Shown here: one piece after another, positions 24,624-33,892 of the stretch | Layout: every line of letters begins with the position of its first letter | How positions within the stretch are numbered: the stretch's first letter is position 1 | NCBI GenBank assembly: GCA_026702615.1 | Contig: JAPPBY010000028.1 | Span: 1-64,000, forward strand | Direction of reading: 5' to 3' | From: Chloroflexota bacterium | GTDB lineage: Bacteria; Chloroflexota; Dehalococcoidia; Tepidiformales; Tepidiformaceae | Length of the DNA: 64,000 bases | Position numbers and translations under genes: made by a program | Notes under the pieces: generated by a model | What the model was told of the DNA's origin: nothing | The model's database searches: none | What the model saw: the letters and a program-made list of their open reading frames with translations, nothing else

Positions 24624-26153
24624 GTGCCTGCGACGGACGAGCCACCGACCACCGACCACCGACCACCGACCACCGGCTCGGTAGCGCTCGTCGGGGCGGG
24701 CCCGGGCGACCCCGGCCTCATCACCGTCGCGGGACTCGAAGCCCTGCGCACCGCCGATGTCGTCCTCTACGACGCCCTCGCGCCCCACGCACTCCTGCGC
24801 GAGGCGCGCGTGGGCGCCGAGCTGCGCGCCGTAGGAAAGCGTGCGGGAGCGCACATCGCGATTCAGAAGGAGATCGAGGCGCTCATGCTCGAACGCGCGA
24901 AGGAGGGGAAGCGGGTCGTGCGACTCAAGGGTGGCGACCCCTTCGTGTTCGGGCGCGGATCGGAGGAGCTGCGCGCCTGCAGGGAGGCGGGCGTGCCCTG
25001 CACGGTCGTGCCGGGCGTCACGTCCGCCATCGGCGCCTTCGCCTACGCCGGCATCCCCGTCACCCACCGCGGGCTCTCCAGCGCCTTCATGGTCATCAAC
25101 GCCCGCAGCATGAACGACGGTGTGACCAGCTGGCGCGCCGCCGCCGAGGTAGACACCCTCGTGCTGCTCATGGGGACCTTCACCCTCGCCGAGTGTGCTG
25201 AGCGCCTCATCGCGGAGGGCCGCTCTCCCGACACGCCCGCCGCCTCGGTCCAGTGGGGAACGCGCCCCGACCAGCGCGTCGTGACCGGTACCTTGCGCGA
25301 CATCGCCGAGCGCGTCGCCGTGGACGGGCTGACCGCGCCCCTCGTGACCGTTGTGGGGCCAGTCGCCGGGCTCGCGAGTGAGCTCGCTTGGTTCGATCCC
25401 GGCCCCCTCGCCGGGCGCCGAGTCGCCGTGACGCGCTCCCGTGCGCAGGCGAGCGATCTGGTGGCGCTGCTCGAAGCCGAGGGCGCCGTCGTGACCGAGG
25501 CGCCCGCCATCGAGCTGGTCTCGCGGGCCGGCGAGCCCCAGCTCTGCGAAGCCGTTGCCGCTCCTGCCGACTGGTGGGCCTTCAGCAGCGCGAACGGCGT
25601 CCACGCCGCCATGGAGACCCTGGCGGCGGCCGGCCTCGACTCGCGCGCCCTCGCCGGTCGCCGCATCGCCGCCGTCGGCGAGGCCACCGCCGACGCCCTC
25701 GCCGGCTACGGCCTTCGCCCGGACTTCGTCCCCGAACGGTCCTGGTCGGGCGCGCTTGCCGAGCTCCCCTCCGAGCCCGGCGCGACCGTCACCGTTTTCC
25801 AGTCCAACCTCTCGCCCCCCGACCTGTGCCTCGCCCTGGAGGCGCGAGGCCTGTCCGTGCGGGCCGTTACCGCCTACGAGAACCACCCCGCACCCCTCTC
25901 CCCCGAGCAGCTGGAAGCGGTCCGTGAGGCCGACGCCATCACCTTCACGAGTAGTTCGACCGCGCGGAACCTGCGGAGTGCCCTCGGCGACACCGCCGCA
26001 AGCACGGAGGCCGCCCTCGTCAGCATTGGCCCCAGCACCTCGACGGCCGTGCGCGAGTGCTTCGGCCGCGTCGACGGCGAGGCCGCCTCGCCCGGGCTCG
26101 ACCAGCTCGTGCGGGCCGTCATTGACGCGCTGGTCCAGGACCCGGAGCGATGA
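24624..26153 (+). CDS. cobA-hemD: Uroporphyrinogen-III C-methyltransferase / uroporphyrinogen-III synthase fusion
   Basis: A 509-residue bifunctional enzyme. Residues ~20-250 are the SAM-dependent methyltransferase that turns uroporphyrinogen III into precorrin-2 (VGAGPGDPGLIT and RLKGGDPFVFGRGSEE). Residues ~255-505 are HemD, which closes hydroxymethylbilane to uroporphyrinogen III (RVAVTRSRAQASDLV). The GTG at 24624 follows GGAG. The first ~18 residues (PPTTDHRPPTTG) come from a short tandem repeat. It overlaps the CbiX-like gene by 4 nt (ATGA). The two genes supply siroheme or cobalamin precursors. Confidence 0.93.
   Translation: MPATDEPPTTDHRPPTTGSVALVGAGPGDPGLITVAGLEALRTADVVLYDALAPHALLREARVGAELRAVGKRAGAHIAIQKEIEALMLERAKEGKRVVRLKGGDPFVFGRGSEELRACREAGVPCTVVPGVTSAIGAFAYAGIPVTHRGLSSAFMVINARSMNDGVTSWRAAAEVDTLVLLMGTFTLAECAERLIAEGRSPDTPAASVQWGTRPDQRVVTGTLRDIAERVAVDGLTAPLVTVVGPVAGLASELAWFDPGPLAGRRVAVTRSRAQASDLVALLEAEGAVVTEAPAIELVSRAGEPQLCEAVAAPADWWAFSSANGVHAAMETLAAAGLDSRALAGRRIAAVGEATADALAGYGLRPDFVPERSWSGALAELPSEPGATVTVFQSNLSPPDLCLALEARGLSVRAVTAYENHPAPLSPEQLEAVREADAITFTSSSTARNLRSALGDTAASTEAALVSIGPSTSTAVRECFGRVDGEAASPGLDQLVRAVIDALVQDPER
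24640..24672. repeat. Heptamer tandem repeat inside coding start
   Basis: Four to five copies of a 7-nt unit (ACCGACC / CACCGAC register). They encode the Pro/Thr/His tract at the N-terminus of CobA-HemD. Related CCACTAG/GGTGGCC-type tracts occur at 8541-8578, 8862-8876, 23036-23068 and 24511-24550. Confidence 0.7.
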
Positions 26154-26851
26154 CGCACGCCCTCGTCCTCGCCGGCCACGGATCGCACCTGAACGCGCGC
26201 TCCAGCGAGGCGGTCCGCGCCCACGCCCGCGCGCTGGCCGGGGACGGCTCCTGGGACGAGGTGCTCGTCGGTTTCTGGAAGGAGGAGCCGTCCCTCTCTC
26301 GCGCCCTCGACGGCTGCACCGCGAGGGAGGTCACGGTCGTGCCCGTCTTCATGTCTGAGGGGTACTTCACGGGCGAGGTCATCCCCGCCGAGATGGGCCT
26401 CGACGGCCCCGTCACCTGTCGCGAGGGCCGGACGATCCGCTGCACCCGCCCTGTCGGCGCTCACCCCGCCCTCGCCGGCATCGTTGTCGACCGCGCCCTG
26501 GAGGCGGGCGCCTCAGCCGACGATGCCCTCTTCGTGCTCGGCCACGGCACGCCGCGCAATGCGGGCTCGGCGAGCGCAGTCCAGGCGCAGGTCGAGCGCG
26601 TGCGCGACGCGGGACCCTTCGCGCAGGTCGCCGCCGTCTTCACCGACCAGGATCCGAATATCGCCGCCGTCCCCGACCTCGCGGGCGAGCGGAATGCGGT
26701 CGTCGTGCCGTACTTCGCGTCGGAGGGCTGGCACGTCGGCCAGGTCGCCGCGAACGGCGCCCACGCCGTCCGCTACGCCGAACCCGCCGGTACCCACCCC
26801 GGCATCGCCGCCGTCATCCGCACCCTCGCCCTCGAAGCGGCGCGGACGTAG
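26150..26851 (+). CDS. Two-domain CbiX/SirB-like chelatase
   Basis: A 233-residue protein of two tandem chelatase half-domains. Each opens with a metal-binding His loop: LAGHGSHLN near residue 7 and LGHGTPRN near residue 129. It would insert Fe or Co into sirohydrochlorin, the oxidised product of the enzyme encoded just upstream. The ATG overlaps the upstream stop as ATGA. Whether it makes siroheme or feeds cobalamin synthesis cannot be told from sequence. Confidence 0.85.
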   Translation: MTHALVLAGHGSHLNARSSEAVRAHARALAGDGSWDEVLVGFWKEEPSLSRALDGCTAREVTVVPVFMSEGYFTGEVIPAEMGLDGPVTCREGRTIRCTRPVGAHPALAGIVVDRALEAGASADDALFVLGHGTPRNAGSASAVQAQVERVRDAGPFAQVAAVFTDQDPNIAAVPDLAGERNAVVVPYFASEGWHVGQVAANGAHAVRYAEPAGTHPGIAAVIRTLALEAART

Positions 26852-26853
26852 CC

Positions 26854-27726
26854 CTAGCGCTCGATCGGACCGCCCGCGAAGACCGTCGAGCGTACGACCG
26901 CGGGGTTGCCATCGTTCTGGATGGCATCGTGCCGGCGGGGAATCTGCCCCTCGTGGTCGTCGTGCGTGAGGATGTAGAAGCGGTTCGCCTTGATCCCCTC
27001 GAACACGCACTCCGCTGCCCACTCAGCCGGCAGGGCCTGCAACCGAACGGTGTCGCTGAAGCCCGGGGTCTTCTCCGTGCGCGCTCGCACCGCGTCCGCG
27101 TCGAGGTCACGCAGGTGCTCGGGGCGGTTGCGCTCGGAGTTGCGCAGGTTCGTGCGGATGATGCCCGGGCAGAGCACCGACACCCCCACGTTCGAGCCCG
27201 CGTCCTGCAGCTCGCCGTACAGCGTCTCCGAGAGGGTCACGACACCGTGCTTGCTCACGTTGTACGGCCCCGTCCCCGAGACCGACACGAGCCCCGCCAT
27301 GGAGCCCGTGTTAACGATGTGCCCCTCGTCCTGCTCGACCAGGTGCGGCGCGAATACGCGCACCCCGTGGATCACGCCCCACAGGTTCACGCGCAGCACG
27401 AACTCCCAGTCGTTCACGCCCAGCTTCCACATCGTCCCCCGTGCCCCCACGCCCGCGTTGTTGCAGACGACGTGGACGGATCCGTAGTGCGCAAGCGACT
27501 CTTCGGCGAGGTTGTCCATTGAAGCTGCGTCCCCGCAGTCGGTCTGGACGGTCAGGACCTCGGCGCCGCCCTCGCGGAGGCCGGCGGCGGCCTCCTCCAG
27601 CACCGCTTCCTCGATATCGGCGAGGACGAGGCGCATCCCCTCGGCGGCGAATCGCGTCGCCATGGCGAGCCCGATGCCGCTCGCCCCGCCCGTCACAACC
27701 GCGACCTTGCCCGCGAAATCCTGCAT
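26854..27726 (-). CDS. Short-chain dehydrogenase/reductase
   Basis: A 290-residue SDR. The nucleotide-binding motif is TGGASGIG, NNAGVG follows, Ser lies in NTGSMAGL, and the catalytic pair is YNVSK. The C-terminal extension is ~40 residues longer than classical SDRs. The ATG at 27726 is backed by AGGAGG. It lies behind a hairpin that separates it from the Rieske gene, so it may be transcribed on its own. Confidence 0.9.
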   Translation of the reverse strand: MQDFAGKVAVVTGGASGIGLAMATRFAAEGMRLVLADIEEAVLEEAAAGLREGGAEVLTVQTDCGDAASMDNLAEESLAHYGSVHVVCNNAGVGARGTMWKLGVNDWEFVLRVNLWGVIHGVRVFAPHLVEQDEGHIVNTGSMAGLVSVSGTGPYNVSKHGVVTLSETLYGELQDAGSNVGVSVLCPGIIRTNLRNSERNRPEHLRDLDADAVRARTEKTPGFSDTVRLQALPAEWAAECVFEGIKANRFYILTHDDHEGQIPRRHDAIQNDGNPAVVRSTVFAGGPIER

Positions 27727-27767
27727 GTTCGTCCTCCTGGTGGTGGCGGGCGCAGCGTACAGCAAGA

Positions 27768-27794
27768 AGGCCGCGCACAAGCCGTGCGCGGCCT
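27768..27794 (-). terminator. Hairpin after Rieske gene (copy 2)
   Basis: A perfect 10-bp stem AGGCCGCGCA / TGCGCGGCCT with a 7-nt loop, followed on the minus strand by TTCTTGCT. It lies between the Rieske stop and the SDR ATG. Confidence 0.65.
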
Positions 27795-27818
27795 CCCGCT
27801 GGTGGTCGACCGGCGGGC

Positions 27819-29099
27819 CTAGCGGTCCGGGCCCTCCAGGTAGTCGTCGATGACCTTGTGCATGTGGCGGATGCGGCGCTCGCGGTAGTTGATCAGCAAC
27901 CCCTTGAACGAACGCGAGTTCATCCCCTTCTGCACGCGCGGCAGGTTGTACGAGTCCTGGTCGAGCCCCAGCCCGAGCGATATCTCGCCGTGCTTGTGCG
28001 TCGTGTGCACCGGGCGCGGCGGCGGGTCCGAGCCCTCCGGGATGCGCACGTAGTTCTGCAGGTCGTAGTACATCTTGTTCGGGTCGGTCGCGTGCGGCCG
28101 CTGCCGGAACAACATCACGCCCGAGTGGTGCGTGTTCAGCGTGATGTTCGGGAAGATGTAGTAGTGGTAGTCGTCGCTGAGCTGGTCGTCGTTCAGCTCT
28201 GACAGGTCGATTCCGTGGTCGGCGGCGTGCTTCTTCACCTGAGCCTGGAGGGCGGGCCGCACGTCCGCGGGACCGCCTTCGAACGTCTCCGGGTCGATGC
28301 CCGCGGCTTGCAGCATCTCCTTCAGCGCGCGCGTCAGCTCCTCCTGGTTCGGGTAGCGTGGGCTCAGAAGCCCGAACGGCACCAGGTAGCGGTTGTGCCG
28401 TTCGTACAGGTCGATCTGCACGTGGATGTCATCGATGTTCTCGAGGATCTGCGGGTGGATGCCCTGCACGTGATACACCTCGTTGAAGGCGTCCACCGAG
28501 GTCTTCCAGTTGCAGTCCCACTCGATCGTGACGTCCTGGACGAAGTACTGCTTCTCGAAGTGGTAGGGGTTGAGGTGGTCGGGGATCTCTCCGAGGAACT
28601 CCATCAGGGGCTCGGCGTCGGGGTTCATGTTGAACCAGACCCAGCCGCCCCAGGTGTCGCAGGGCACCTCGATCAGCGCCGTCTCCTGGGGCACGCCCTG
28701 AGTGAAGGTGTCCTCGTCGGGGACGAACTTCTTCGAGCCGTCGAGGTTGAACTCGAAGAAGTGGTAGGCGCACTGGAACGACTCCGCATGCCCCATGCCG
28801 GCGTTGCGTATCTGGTTCCCGCGGTGGGGGCAGACGTTGTAGAAGGCGCGCACCTTCTCCTCCGCCTCCCGCACGATCAGGAAGGACTCGGGACCCAGCT
28901 CCGTCGTGAAGTAGTCCCCCACGTTGGGGATGTCCTGCGTGCGACCGGCGATGTTCCACACCTTGGTCCACATGCGCTCCCACTCGCGGTCCATGAACTC
29001 CTTCGAGATGTAGCGCTCCTTGGGGATGAGGTCGGTTCCGAGGACTGGCTCGGACGCCTTCGTGGTCGGCGTTTGCTGGGACACGGATTCGAGGACCAT
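27819..29099 (-). CDS. Rieske aromatic ring-hydroxylating oxygenase, alpha subunit (copy 2)
   Basis: A 426-residue paralogue of the 18573-19850 protein. It has CPHRGN and CAYHFFEF as Rieske ligands and NWKTSVDAFNEVYHVQGIHP at the iron site. Long blocks match the other copy (GRTQDIPNVGDYFTTELGPES region, NKMYYDLQNYVRIPEG region), while the middle substrate region differs. SDR genes lie on both sides, suggesting oxidation of the hydroxylated product. Confidence 0.92.
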   Translation of the reverse strand: MVLESVSQQTPTTKASEPVLGTDLIPKERYISKEFMDREWERMWTKVWNIAGRTQDIPNVGDYFTTELGPESFLIVREAEEKVRAFYNVCPHRGNQIRNAGMGHAESFQCAYHFFEFNLDGSKKFVPDEDTFTQGVPQETALIEVPCDTWGGWVWFNMNPDAEPLMEFLGEIPDHLNPYHFEKQYFVQDVTIEWDCNWKTSVDAFNEVYHVQGIHPQILENIDDIHVQIDLYERHNRYLVPFGLLSPRYPNQEELTRALKEMLQAAGIDPETFEGGPADVRPALQAQVKKHAADHGIDLSELNDDQLSDDYHYYIFPNITLNTHHSGVMLFRQRPHATDPNKMYYDLQNYVRIPEGSDPPPRPVHTTHKHGEISLGLGLDQDSYNLPRVQKGMNSRSFKGLLINYRERRIRHMHKVIDDYLEGPDR

Positions 29100-29154
29100 G
29101 TGACTACTCCCTCTGCTGTGGTCACGAAAAGACTGGCGCGCACATGCGCCGCTG

Positions 29155-29184
29155 CTATAGCGACAATACTACGCGCGCTGTCAA
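29155..29184 (-). promoter_or_regulatory. Sigma-70-type promoter of Rieske copy 2
   Basis: On the minus strand a perfect TTGACA (29184-29179), an 18-nt spacer and CTATAG (29160-29155). It lies 56 nt upstream of the ATG. Confidence 0.6.
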
Positions 29185-29211
29185 CGCTTTTCTCGCCGGT
29201 CTCGCGGCGTT

Positions 29212-29991
29212 TCAGGCGGGCGCGAGGGCCGCGATCTCCTCGAGGCTTTGGGCGCGCGGCGTGCCCGAGGTGCCGAACACGAACGTCTCCCCGCTGGGCC
29301 CGTCCGACCCGTGCGAGAGGATGTTGATGACCGCCTGCCCGACGTCCGAGGATCGCATCCCCGCCTCCGCCGCCGCCGCCGAGACGGCGCGCAGCATCGG
29401 CGTGTCCGTCGCCCCCATGCAGAGGCCGTTGACGCGGATGTTGTGCTCGGCCAGCTCGATCGCCCAGGTCTCCACCTGGCGCCACTGCACCCACTTGGCG
29501 CAGTCGTAGCCGCTGGCGGCCCCGCCCGTCATCAGGTGGCCTTCCTTGATGTGCTCGGTGATGACGTTGAGGATCTCGCCGCCGCCGACCGCCTGCATCG
29601 CCGGCACTGCCGCCGTCGCGCAGTAGTAGCTGCCCATCGCGCAGATATCGATGGAGCGCTCGTAGGCGTGCGTCTGCGATTCGTAGCTGCCGCCCGTGAG
29701 CGTCGTGTCCGCGTAGATGGCGGCGTTGTTCACGAGCACGTCGATGCGTCCCAGGCGCTGCAGGGCGCTGTTGATGGCGCGGCGCACCTGCACCTTGTCG
29801 GCCACGTCGCAATCGATGGCGATCCCCTGGCGGCCCGTGGCCCGCACCTGCGCGGCCGTCTCCGCGTTGTTGGCGGCGTCGATGTCGAGACTGGCGACGT
29901 CCGCGCCGTTCTCGGCCAGCGCCACCGCGATCCCGCGTCCAATCCCGACCGCTCCGCCCGTGACGACGGCGGCCTTCCCCTCAAGCAGCAT
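29212..29991 (-). CDS. SDR-family oxidoreductase with atypical catalytic loop
   Basis: A 259-residue SDR. The cofactor motif is TGGAVGIGRG and NNAAIY follows. The catalytic Tyr/Lys pair is in YDCAKW. The usual Ser strand instead reads NVITEHIKEGHLMTGG, with no Ser about 13 residues before the Tyr, so catalysis may differ. The ATG at 29991 is the family start. It lies upstream of the Rieske gene on the same strand but is separated by a promoter. Confidence 0.85.
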   Translation of the reverse strand: MLLEGKAAVVTGGAVGIGRGIAVALAENGADVASLDIDAANNAETAAQVRATGRQGIAIDCDVADKVQVRRAINSALQRLGRIDVLVNNAAIYADTTLTGGSYESQTHAYERSIDICAMGSYYCATAAVPAMQAVGGGEILNVITEHIKEGHLMTGGAASGYDCAKWVQWRQVETWAIELAEHNIRVNGLCMGATDTPMLRAVSAAAAEAGMRSSDVGQAVINILSHGSDGPSGETFVFGTSGTPRAQSLEEIAALAPA

Positions 29992-30099
29992 GACGTACCT
30001 CCCGTTCCTGCTTCGTAAGCGCGCCGATTCTGGCCGATCGCGCGCCGCCTCGCCACGGCCCACCCGAGTTGCCCACGAGGGGCGTGAGGGCGTGACGCG

Positions 30100-30105
30100 T
30101 AGACT
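30100..30105 (+). promoter_or_regulatory. -10-like hexamer, probable leaderless start
   Basis: TAGACT lies 8 nt before the MFS start codon, and no Shine-Dalgarno is present. Transcription would begin at or next to the ATG. Confidence 0.4.
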
Positions 30106-30113
30106 CGGCGGTT

Positions 30114-31373
30114 ATGCCCGACGGTCGCGTCCAGGTGTTTCGTGCCTTCCGCCACCGGAATTTCCGGCTCCTGCTGGCCGGGACGGTGCTCGTCGGGCTG
30201 GTGCAGCCCCTCCACTTCGTCACCCAGATCTTCTGGGTGCAGGAGGTCTACCCCGACCTCCAGATCATCTATACGGGCTTCCTCATGGGCGCCCGGGGCG
30301 TCGCCACCCTGCTCTTCAGCCTGATCGGGGGCGCCATCGCCGATCGCTTCGAACGCCGCCTCGTGCTCCTCGGCTGCGAATCGGCCACGCTCGTCCTGAG
30401 CGCCTTCGTGGCCCTCCTCATGCTGACCAACCCCTTTGGGGACGCGACGTTTTTCGGCGTCCTCGTACTCACCTTCTTCGCGGCGGCAACGCAGGCGATC
30501 GACCACCCCGCCCGCCAGGCCAGCATCCCCGCTGCGGTCGGCATGGACGACCTTGGGAACGCGATCAGCCTCAACTCCGCCGCCCAGCAGCTCATGATCC
30601 CGATCACGATTCCGCTCGCGGCCGTCCTCAACGACGTCGTCGGGCCGGGCGTGCTCTATGGCGGCTCGCTCGTTACCTGGATCGGCATCATCCCGCTCAT
30701 CGCTGCGCTCAACTACAGCAGCCGGGGCGAGGCCGGGCGCCAAGTGTTCCGCGCCGTCGCCGAGGGCCTCCAGTACACCTGGCGCCACATCGTCATCCTC
30801 GCGGCGGTCGGCCTCCTTTTCGTCATGAACGGCGTGGGCATGCCCGGCGTGGGCAACCTCGGCATCATCTGGGCCACCGAGATCCTCGATGTCGGCGGAA
30901 GGGGCTTCGCCCTCATGGCCTTCGGCTGGGGCGGGGGCGCCGTCGTCGGTTCGATGTTCTTCGCCCAGCGCCCGGACGTCGCCGGCCGCGGCTCGACCCT
31001 CGTGCTGGCCGCTCTCGCCTTCGCCGCCAGCGCGATCGTGTTCGCCTATTCGCGCTCCATCTGGCTCACCGCTGCCACCAACGTCGGTCTCGGCGTCGCC
31101 CTCAGCGCCTCCTCGATCAGCGCCGCCGTCATCATCCAGCAGAAGGTCGAGGAGGGCGTGCGCGGGCGCGTGATGGGCCTCCTGCCCCTCACCAACGGTG
31201 TCGCCATGCTGCTGACCTTCCCGATCAGCGCCGTCGCCCAGCAGGCGGGGTTGCCCATCGTGCTCGTCGTGCTCGGCTGGTCGACGCTCGCGCTCTCAGC
31301 CGCGATCGCCCTGGTCGTCCCCCAGATCCGCCGCGTCCGCCCCGAACCCGTCCCCTCGTCCGCCCCGGGGTAG
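30114..31373 (+). CDS. MFS transporter (enterobactin-exporter-like branch)
   Basis: A 419-residue integral membrane protein with 10-12 hydrophobic spans. It begins VFRAFRHRNFRLLLAGT, a signature of the MFS_3 branch that holds EntS-like exporters. GARGVATLLFSLIGGAIADRFERR is the conserved loop 2-3 motif. Substrate unknown; export of a small molecule is the likely role. It is divergent from the SDR-Rieske genes. Confidence 0.88.
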   Translation: MPDGRVQVFRAFRHRNFRLLLAGTVLVGLVQPLHFVTQIFWVQEVYPDLQIIYTGFLMGARGVATLLFSLIGGAIADRFERRLVLLGCESATLVLSAFVALLMLTNPFGDATFFGVLVLTFFAAATQAIDHPARQASIPAAVGMDDLGNAISLNSAAQQLMIPITIPLAAVLNDVVGPGVLYGGSLVTWIGIIPLIAALNYSSRGEAGRQVFRAVAEGLQYTWRHIVILAAVGLLFVMNGVGMPGVGNLGIIWATEILDVGGRGFALMAFGWGGGAVVGSMFFAQRPDVAGRGSTLVLAALAFAASAIVFAYSRSIWLTAATNVGLGVALSASSISAAVIIQQKVEEGVRGRVMGLLPLTNGVAMLLTFPISAVAQQAGLPIVLVVLGWSTLALSAAIALVVPQIRRVRPEPVPSSAPG

Positions 31374-31383
31374 GGGGAGTCCC

Positions 31384-33831
31384 CTACCCCGCGACCGCGA
31401 CCTCCCCGTCGCGGGCGTGGGCGGCGAACGTGTACTCGCCGTCGGCGAAATCGACGGTAATGCGCTGGCCCTCGCCGAATTCGCCCGCGAGGATGCGCCG
31501 CGCCAGCTCGTTCTCGACGCGCCGCTCGACCGTGCGCCGCAGCGGGCGCGCGCCCAGCTCGGGGTCGTACCCCTCGCGCACGAGCTCCTCGCGCGCGGCA
31601 TCCGTCAGCTCGATGTCGATGTCGCGCTCGGTGAGCCGCCCGCGCACCTCGACGACGAGCAGGTCGACGATCGCCGCCAGTTCGGGCTTCGTGAGCGGCT
31701 CGAACACGATCGTGTCGTCGATGCGGTTCAGGAACTCGGGGCGGAAGTGCTCGCGCAGGGCGCGCTCAACCGACTCGCGCACCTGCTCGCCCGCGCCGCT
31801 CTCCTCGCTGCGCTGCGTGAAGCCGAGCGTGAGCCGGTTCTGCGCCCCCGTGCCCAGGTTGCTCGTCATGATGACGACCGTGTTGCGGAAGTCGACCGTG
31901 CGGCCGTGGCCGTCGGTCAACCTCCCATCGTCGAGTATCTGCAGGAGCGTGTTGAACACGTCCGGGTGCGCCTTCTCGATCTCGTCGAAGAGGATGACCC
32001 GGTAGGGGCGGCGCCGGACGAGCTCGGTGAGTCCGCCCGCCTCGTCGTAGCCGACGTAGCCGGGAGGCGCGCCCACCATGCGGCTCACCGTGTGCCGCTC
32101 CTGGTACTCCGACATGTCCAGCCGGATCATCGCCTCCTCGTCGTCGAACAGGCACTGCGCGAGCGCCTTCGCTAGCTCCGTCTTCCCCACACCCGTGGGC
32201 CCCAGGAAGATGAACGAGCCGATCGGGCGCTTCGGGTCTTTGAGCCCTGCCCGCGCCCGGCGGACGGCGTCGCTGAGCGCCTCGATGGCGCGGTCCTGCC
32301 CCACCACGCGCTCGTGCAGCGTTTCCTCCATGCGCAGCAGCTTCTCGGTTTCCGTCTCCTCGAGCCGCGAGACGGGGATGCCCGTCATCTGCCCGACGAG
32401 CGCGGCGATGTCCTCCTCGGAGACTCGCAGCTCGGCGGGCCGCGCGGCGTCGTCCGCCGCGCGCAGCCGCGCGTACTCCTCCTGGAGTTGCAGGACCTCC
32501 TGCTTGATGTGGGCGGCGCGCTCGTGGTCCTCGCGCGCGACGGCCGCGTCAGCCTCCTCCCCGAGGGCGTCGAGCCGCTTCGCGATGGCGCGAACCTCCG
32601 GGGCCGTCTCCTGCGCGTCGATGACGTGCTTGCTGGCGGCCTCGTCGATGAGGTCGATTGCCTTGTCGGGGAGGTGCCGCTCGGTCACGTAGCGCGAGGA
32701 GAGCCGCACGGCCGCCTCGAGCGCGTCGTCGCCGATCTCGACCTTGTGGTGGTCCTCGTAGCGCGAGCGCAGGCCCTCCAGGATCGCGATCGTGTCCTCC
32801 TCGGAGGGCTCGTCCACGTACACGGGGGCGAAGCGCCGCTCGAGTGCGGGGTCCTTCTCGATGCGCCGGTACTCGTCGAGCGTGGTCGCGCCGACGGCGC
32901 GCAGCTCGCCCCGCGCCAGCGGGGGCTTCATCAGGTTGCTCGCGTCGATGGCGCCTTCGGCCCCGCCCGCGCCCATGACGGTGTGGAGCTCGTCGATGAA
33001 GAGGACGATGCCGCCGTCGCTCTCGCGGACCTCCTCCATCACGGCCTTCAGGCGCTCCTCGAACTCGCCCCGGAACTTCGCCCCCGCCAGCAGCGCACCC
33101 ATGTCGAGCGCCCGCAGTGACTTGTCTTGCAGGTTTTCGGGCACATCGCCCTCGGCGATGCGCTGGGCGAGCCCCTCGACGATGGCCGTCTTGCCGACGC
33201 CCGCCTCGCCGATGACGACGGGGTTGTTCTTGGTGCGCCGGTTCAGGATCTGCATCACCCGCCGCACCTCGGTGTCGCGACCGATGACCGGGTCGAGCTT
33301 GCCCTCGCGCGCGAGCTGCGTGAGGTCCGCGCTATAGCGCTCGAGGCTCTGGTAGCTGCTCTCGGCGGTCGGGCTGGTCACGCGCGCGCTCCCGCGGATC
33401 TCGCGCAGGGCGCGGTAGATGCCTTCCTTGGTCACGCCGAACTCGGCCAGCAGGCCGGCGGCGCCCGACTCCTCGTTGTCGGCGATGGCGATGAGCAGGT
33501 GCTCCACGCCCACGTAGTCGTCCTTCAGCCGCTCCGCCTCTGCGTTCGCGGTTTCCATCATCCGCACCACTTCGGGCGTCGTGTAAATCTGGACGACGTC
33601 CTGCTGGAGGCGGGGCTGCTTCTTCAGCACCTCGTCCACGCGCGCCTTCAGCCGCGCGACGTCGACGTTGAGCTGTTCGAGCACCTGCAGCGCGAGCCCG
33701 CCGTCCAACTCGGCGAGCGCGAAGAGCACGTGGGGCACGCCCCACTGGCTGTGGCGGCGCGTGCGCACGGCCTCCTGGGAGGCGGCGAGCACCTGCTGGG
33801 CCTGCTCGGTGAATCGGTCCTGTCGCATCAT
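31384..33831 (-). CDS. clpC: ATP-dependent Clp protease ATP-binding subunit ClpC
   Basis: An 815-residue AAA+ unfoldase. Order: Clp N-domain (FTEQAQQVL to ~150), first ATPase ([13 protein letters not shown]), a short middle domain with a UVR-like segment, second ATPase ([13 protein letters not shown]), and a C-terminal domain. The loop RLTLGFTQ carries LGF, the ClpP-docking tripeptide, and the middle domain is short, both favouring ClpC over ClpB. AGGAGG sits 10 nt before ATG 33831 and only 1 nt before ATG 33840, so the later start is preferred. It follows hspR, its probable repressor. Confidence 0.9.
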   Translation of the reverse strand: MMRQDRFTEQAQQVLAASQEAVRTRRHSQWGVPHVLFALAELDGGLALQVLEQLNVDVARLKARVDEVLKKQPRLQQDVVQIYTTPEVVRMMETANAEAERLKDDYVGVEHLLIAIADNEESGAAGLLAEFGVTKEGIYRALREIRGSARVTSPTAESSYQSLERYSADLTQLAREGKLDPVIGRDTEVRRVMQILNRRTKNNPVVIGEAGVGKTAIVEGLAQRIAEGDVPENLQDKSLRALDMGALLAGAKFRGEFEERLKAVMEEVRESDGGIVLFIDELHTVMGAGGAEGAIDASNLMKPPLARGELRAVGATTLDEYRRIEKDPALERRFAPVYVDEPSEEDTIAILEGLRSRYEDHHKVEIGDDALEAAVRLSSRYVTERHLPDKAIDLIDEAASKHVIDAQETAPEVRAIAKRLDALGEEADAAVAREDHERAAHIKQEVLQLQEEYARLRAADDAARPAELRVSEEDIAALVGQMTGIPVSRLEETETEKLLRMEETLHERVVGQDRAIEALSDAVRRARAGLKDPKRPIGSFIFLGPTGVGKTELAKALAQCLFDDEEAMIRLDMSEYQERHTVSRMVGAPPGYVGYDEAGGLTELVRRRPYRVILFDEIEKAHPDVFNTLLQILDDGRLTDGHGRTVDFRNTVVIMTSNLGTGAQNRLTLGFTQRSEESGAGEQVRESVERALREHFRPEFLNRIDDTIVFEPLTKPELAAIVDLLVVEVRGRLTERDIDIELTDAAREELVREGYDPELGARPLRRTVERRVENELARRILAGEFGEGQRITVDFADGEYTFAAHARDGEVAVAG

Positions 33832-33892
33832 CGGGGTCATTCCTCCTGCCCCGCGGGCGCGGGGTCTTCCGAAGTGGGCGGTACGGGTTGGG

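Noticed and set aside
23622-25886. A 754-codon minus-strand frame over CobA-HemD and the hydrolase
   Set aside because: Gly/Arg/Ala-rich, no motif, and it covers three genes with strong family evidence on other frames.
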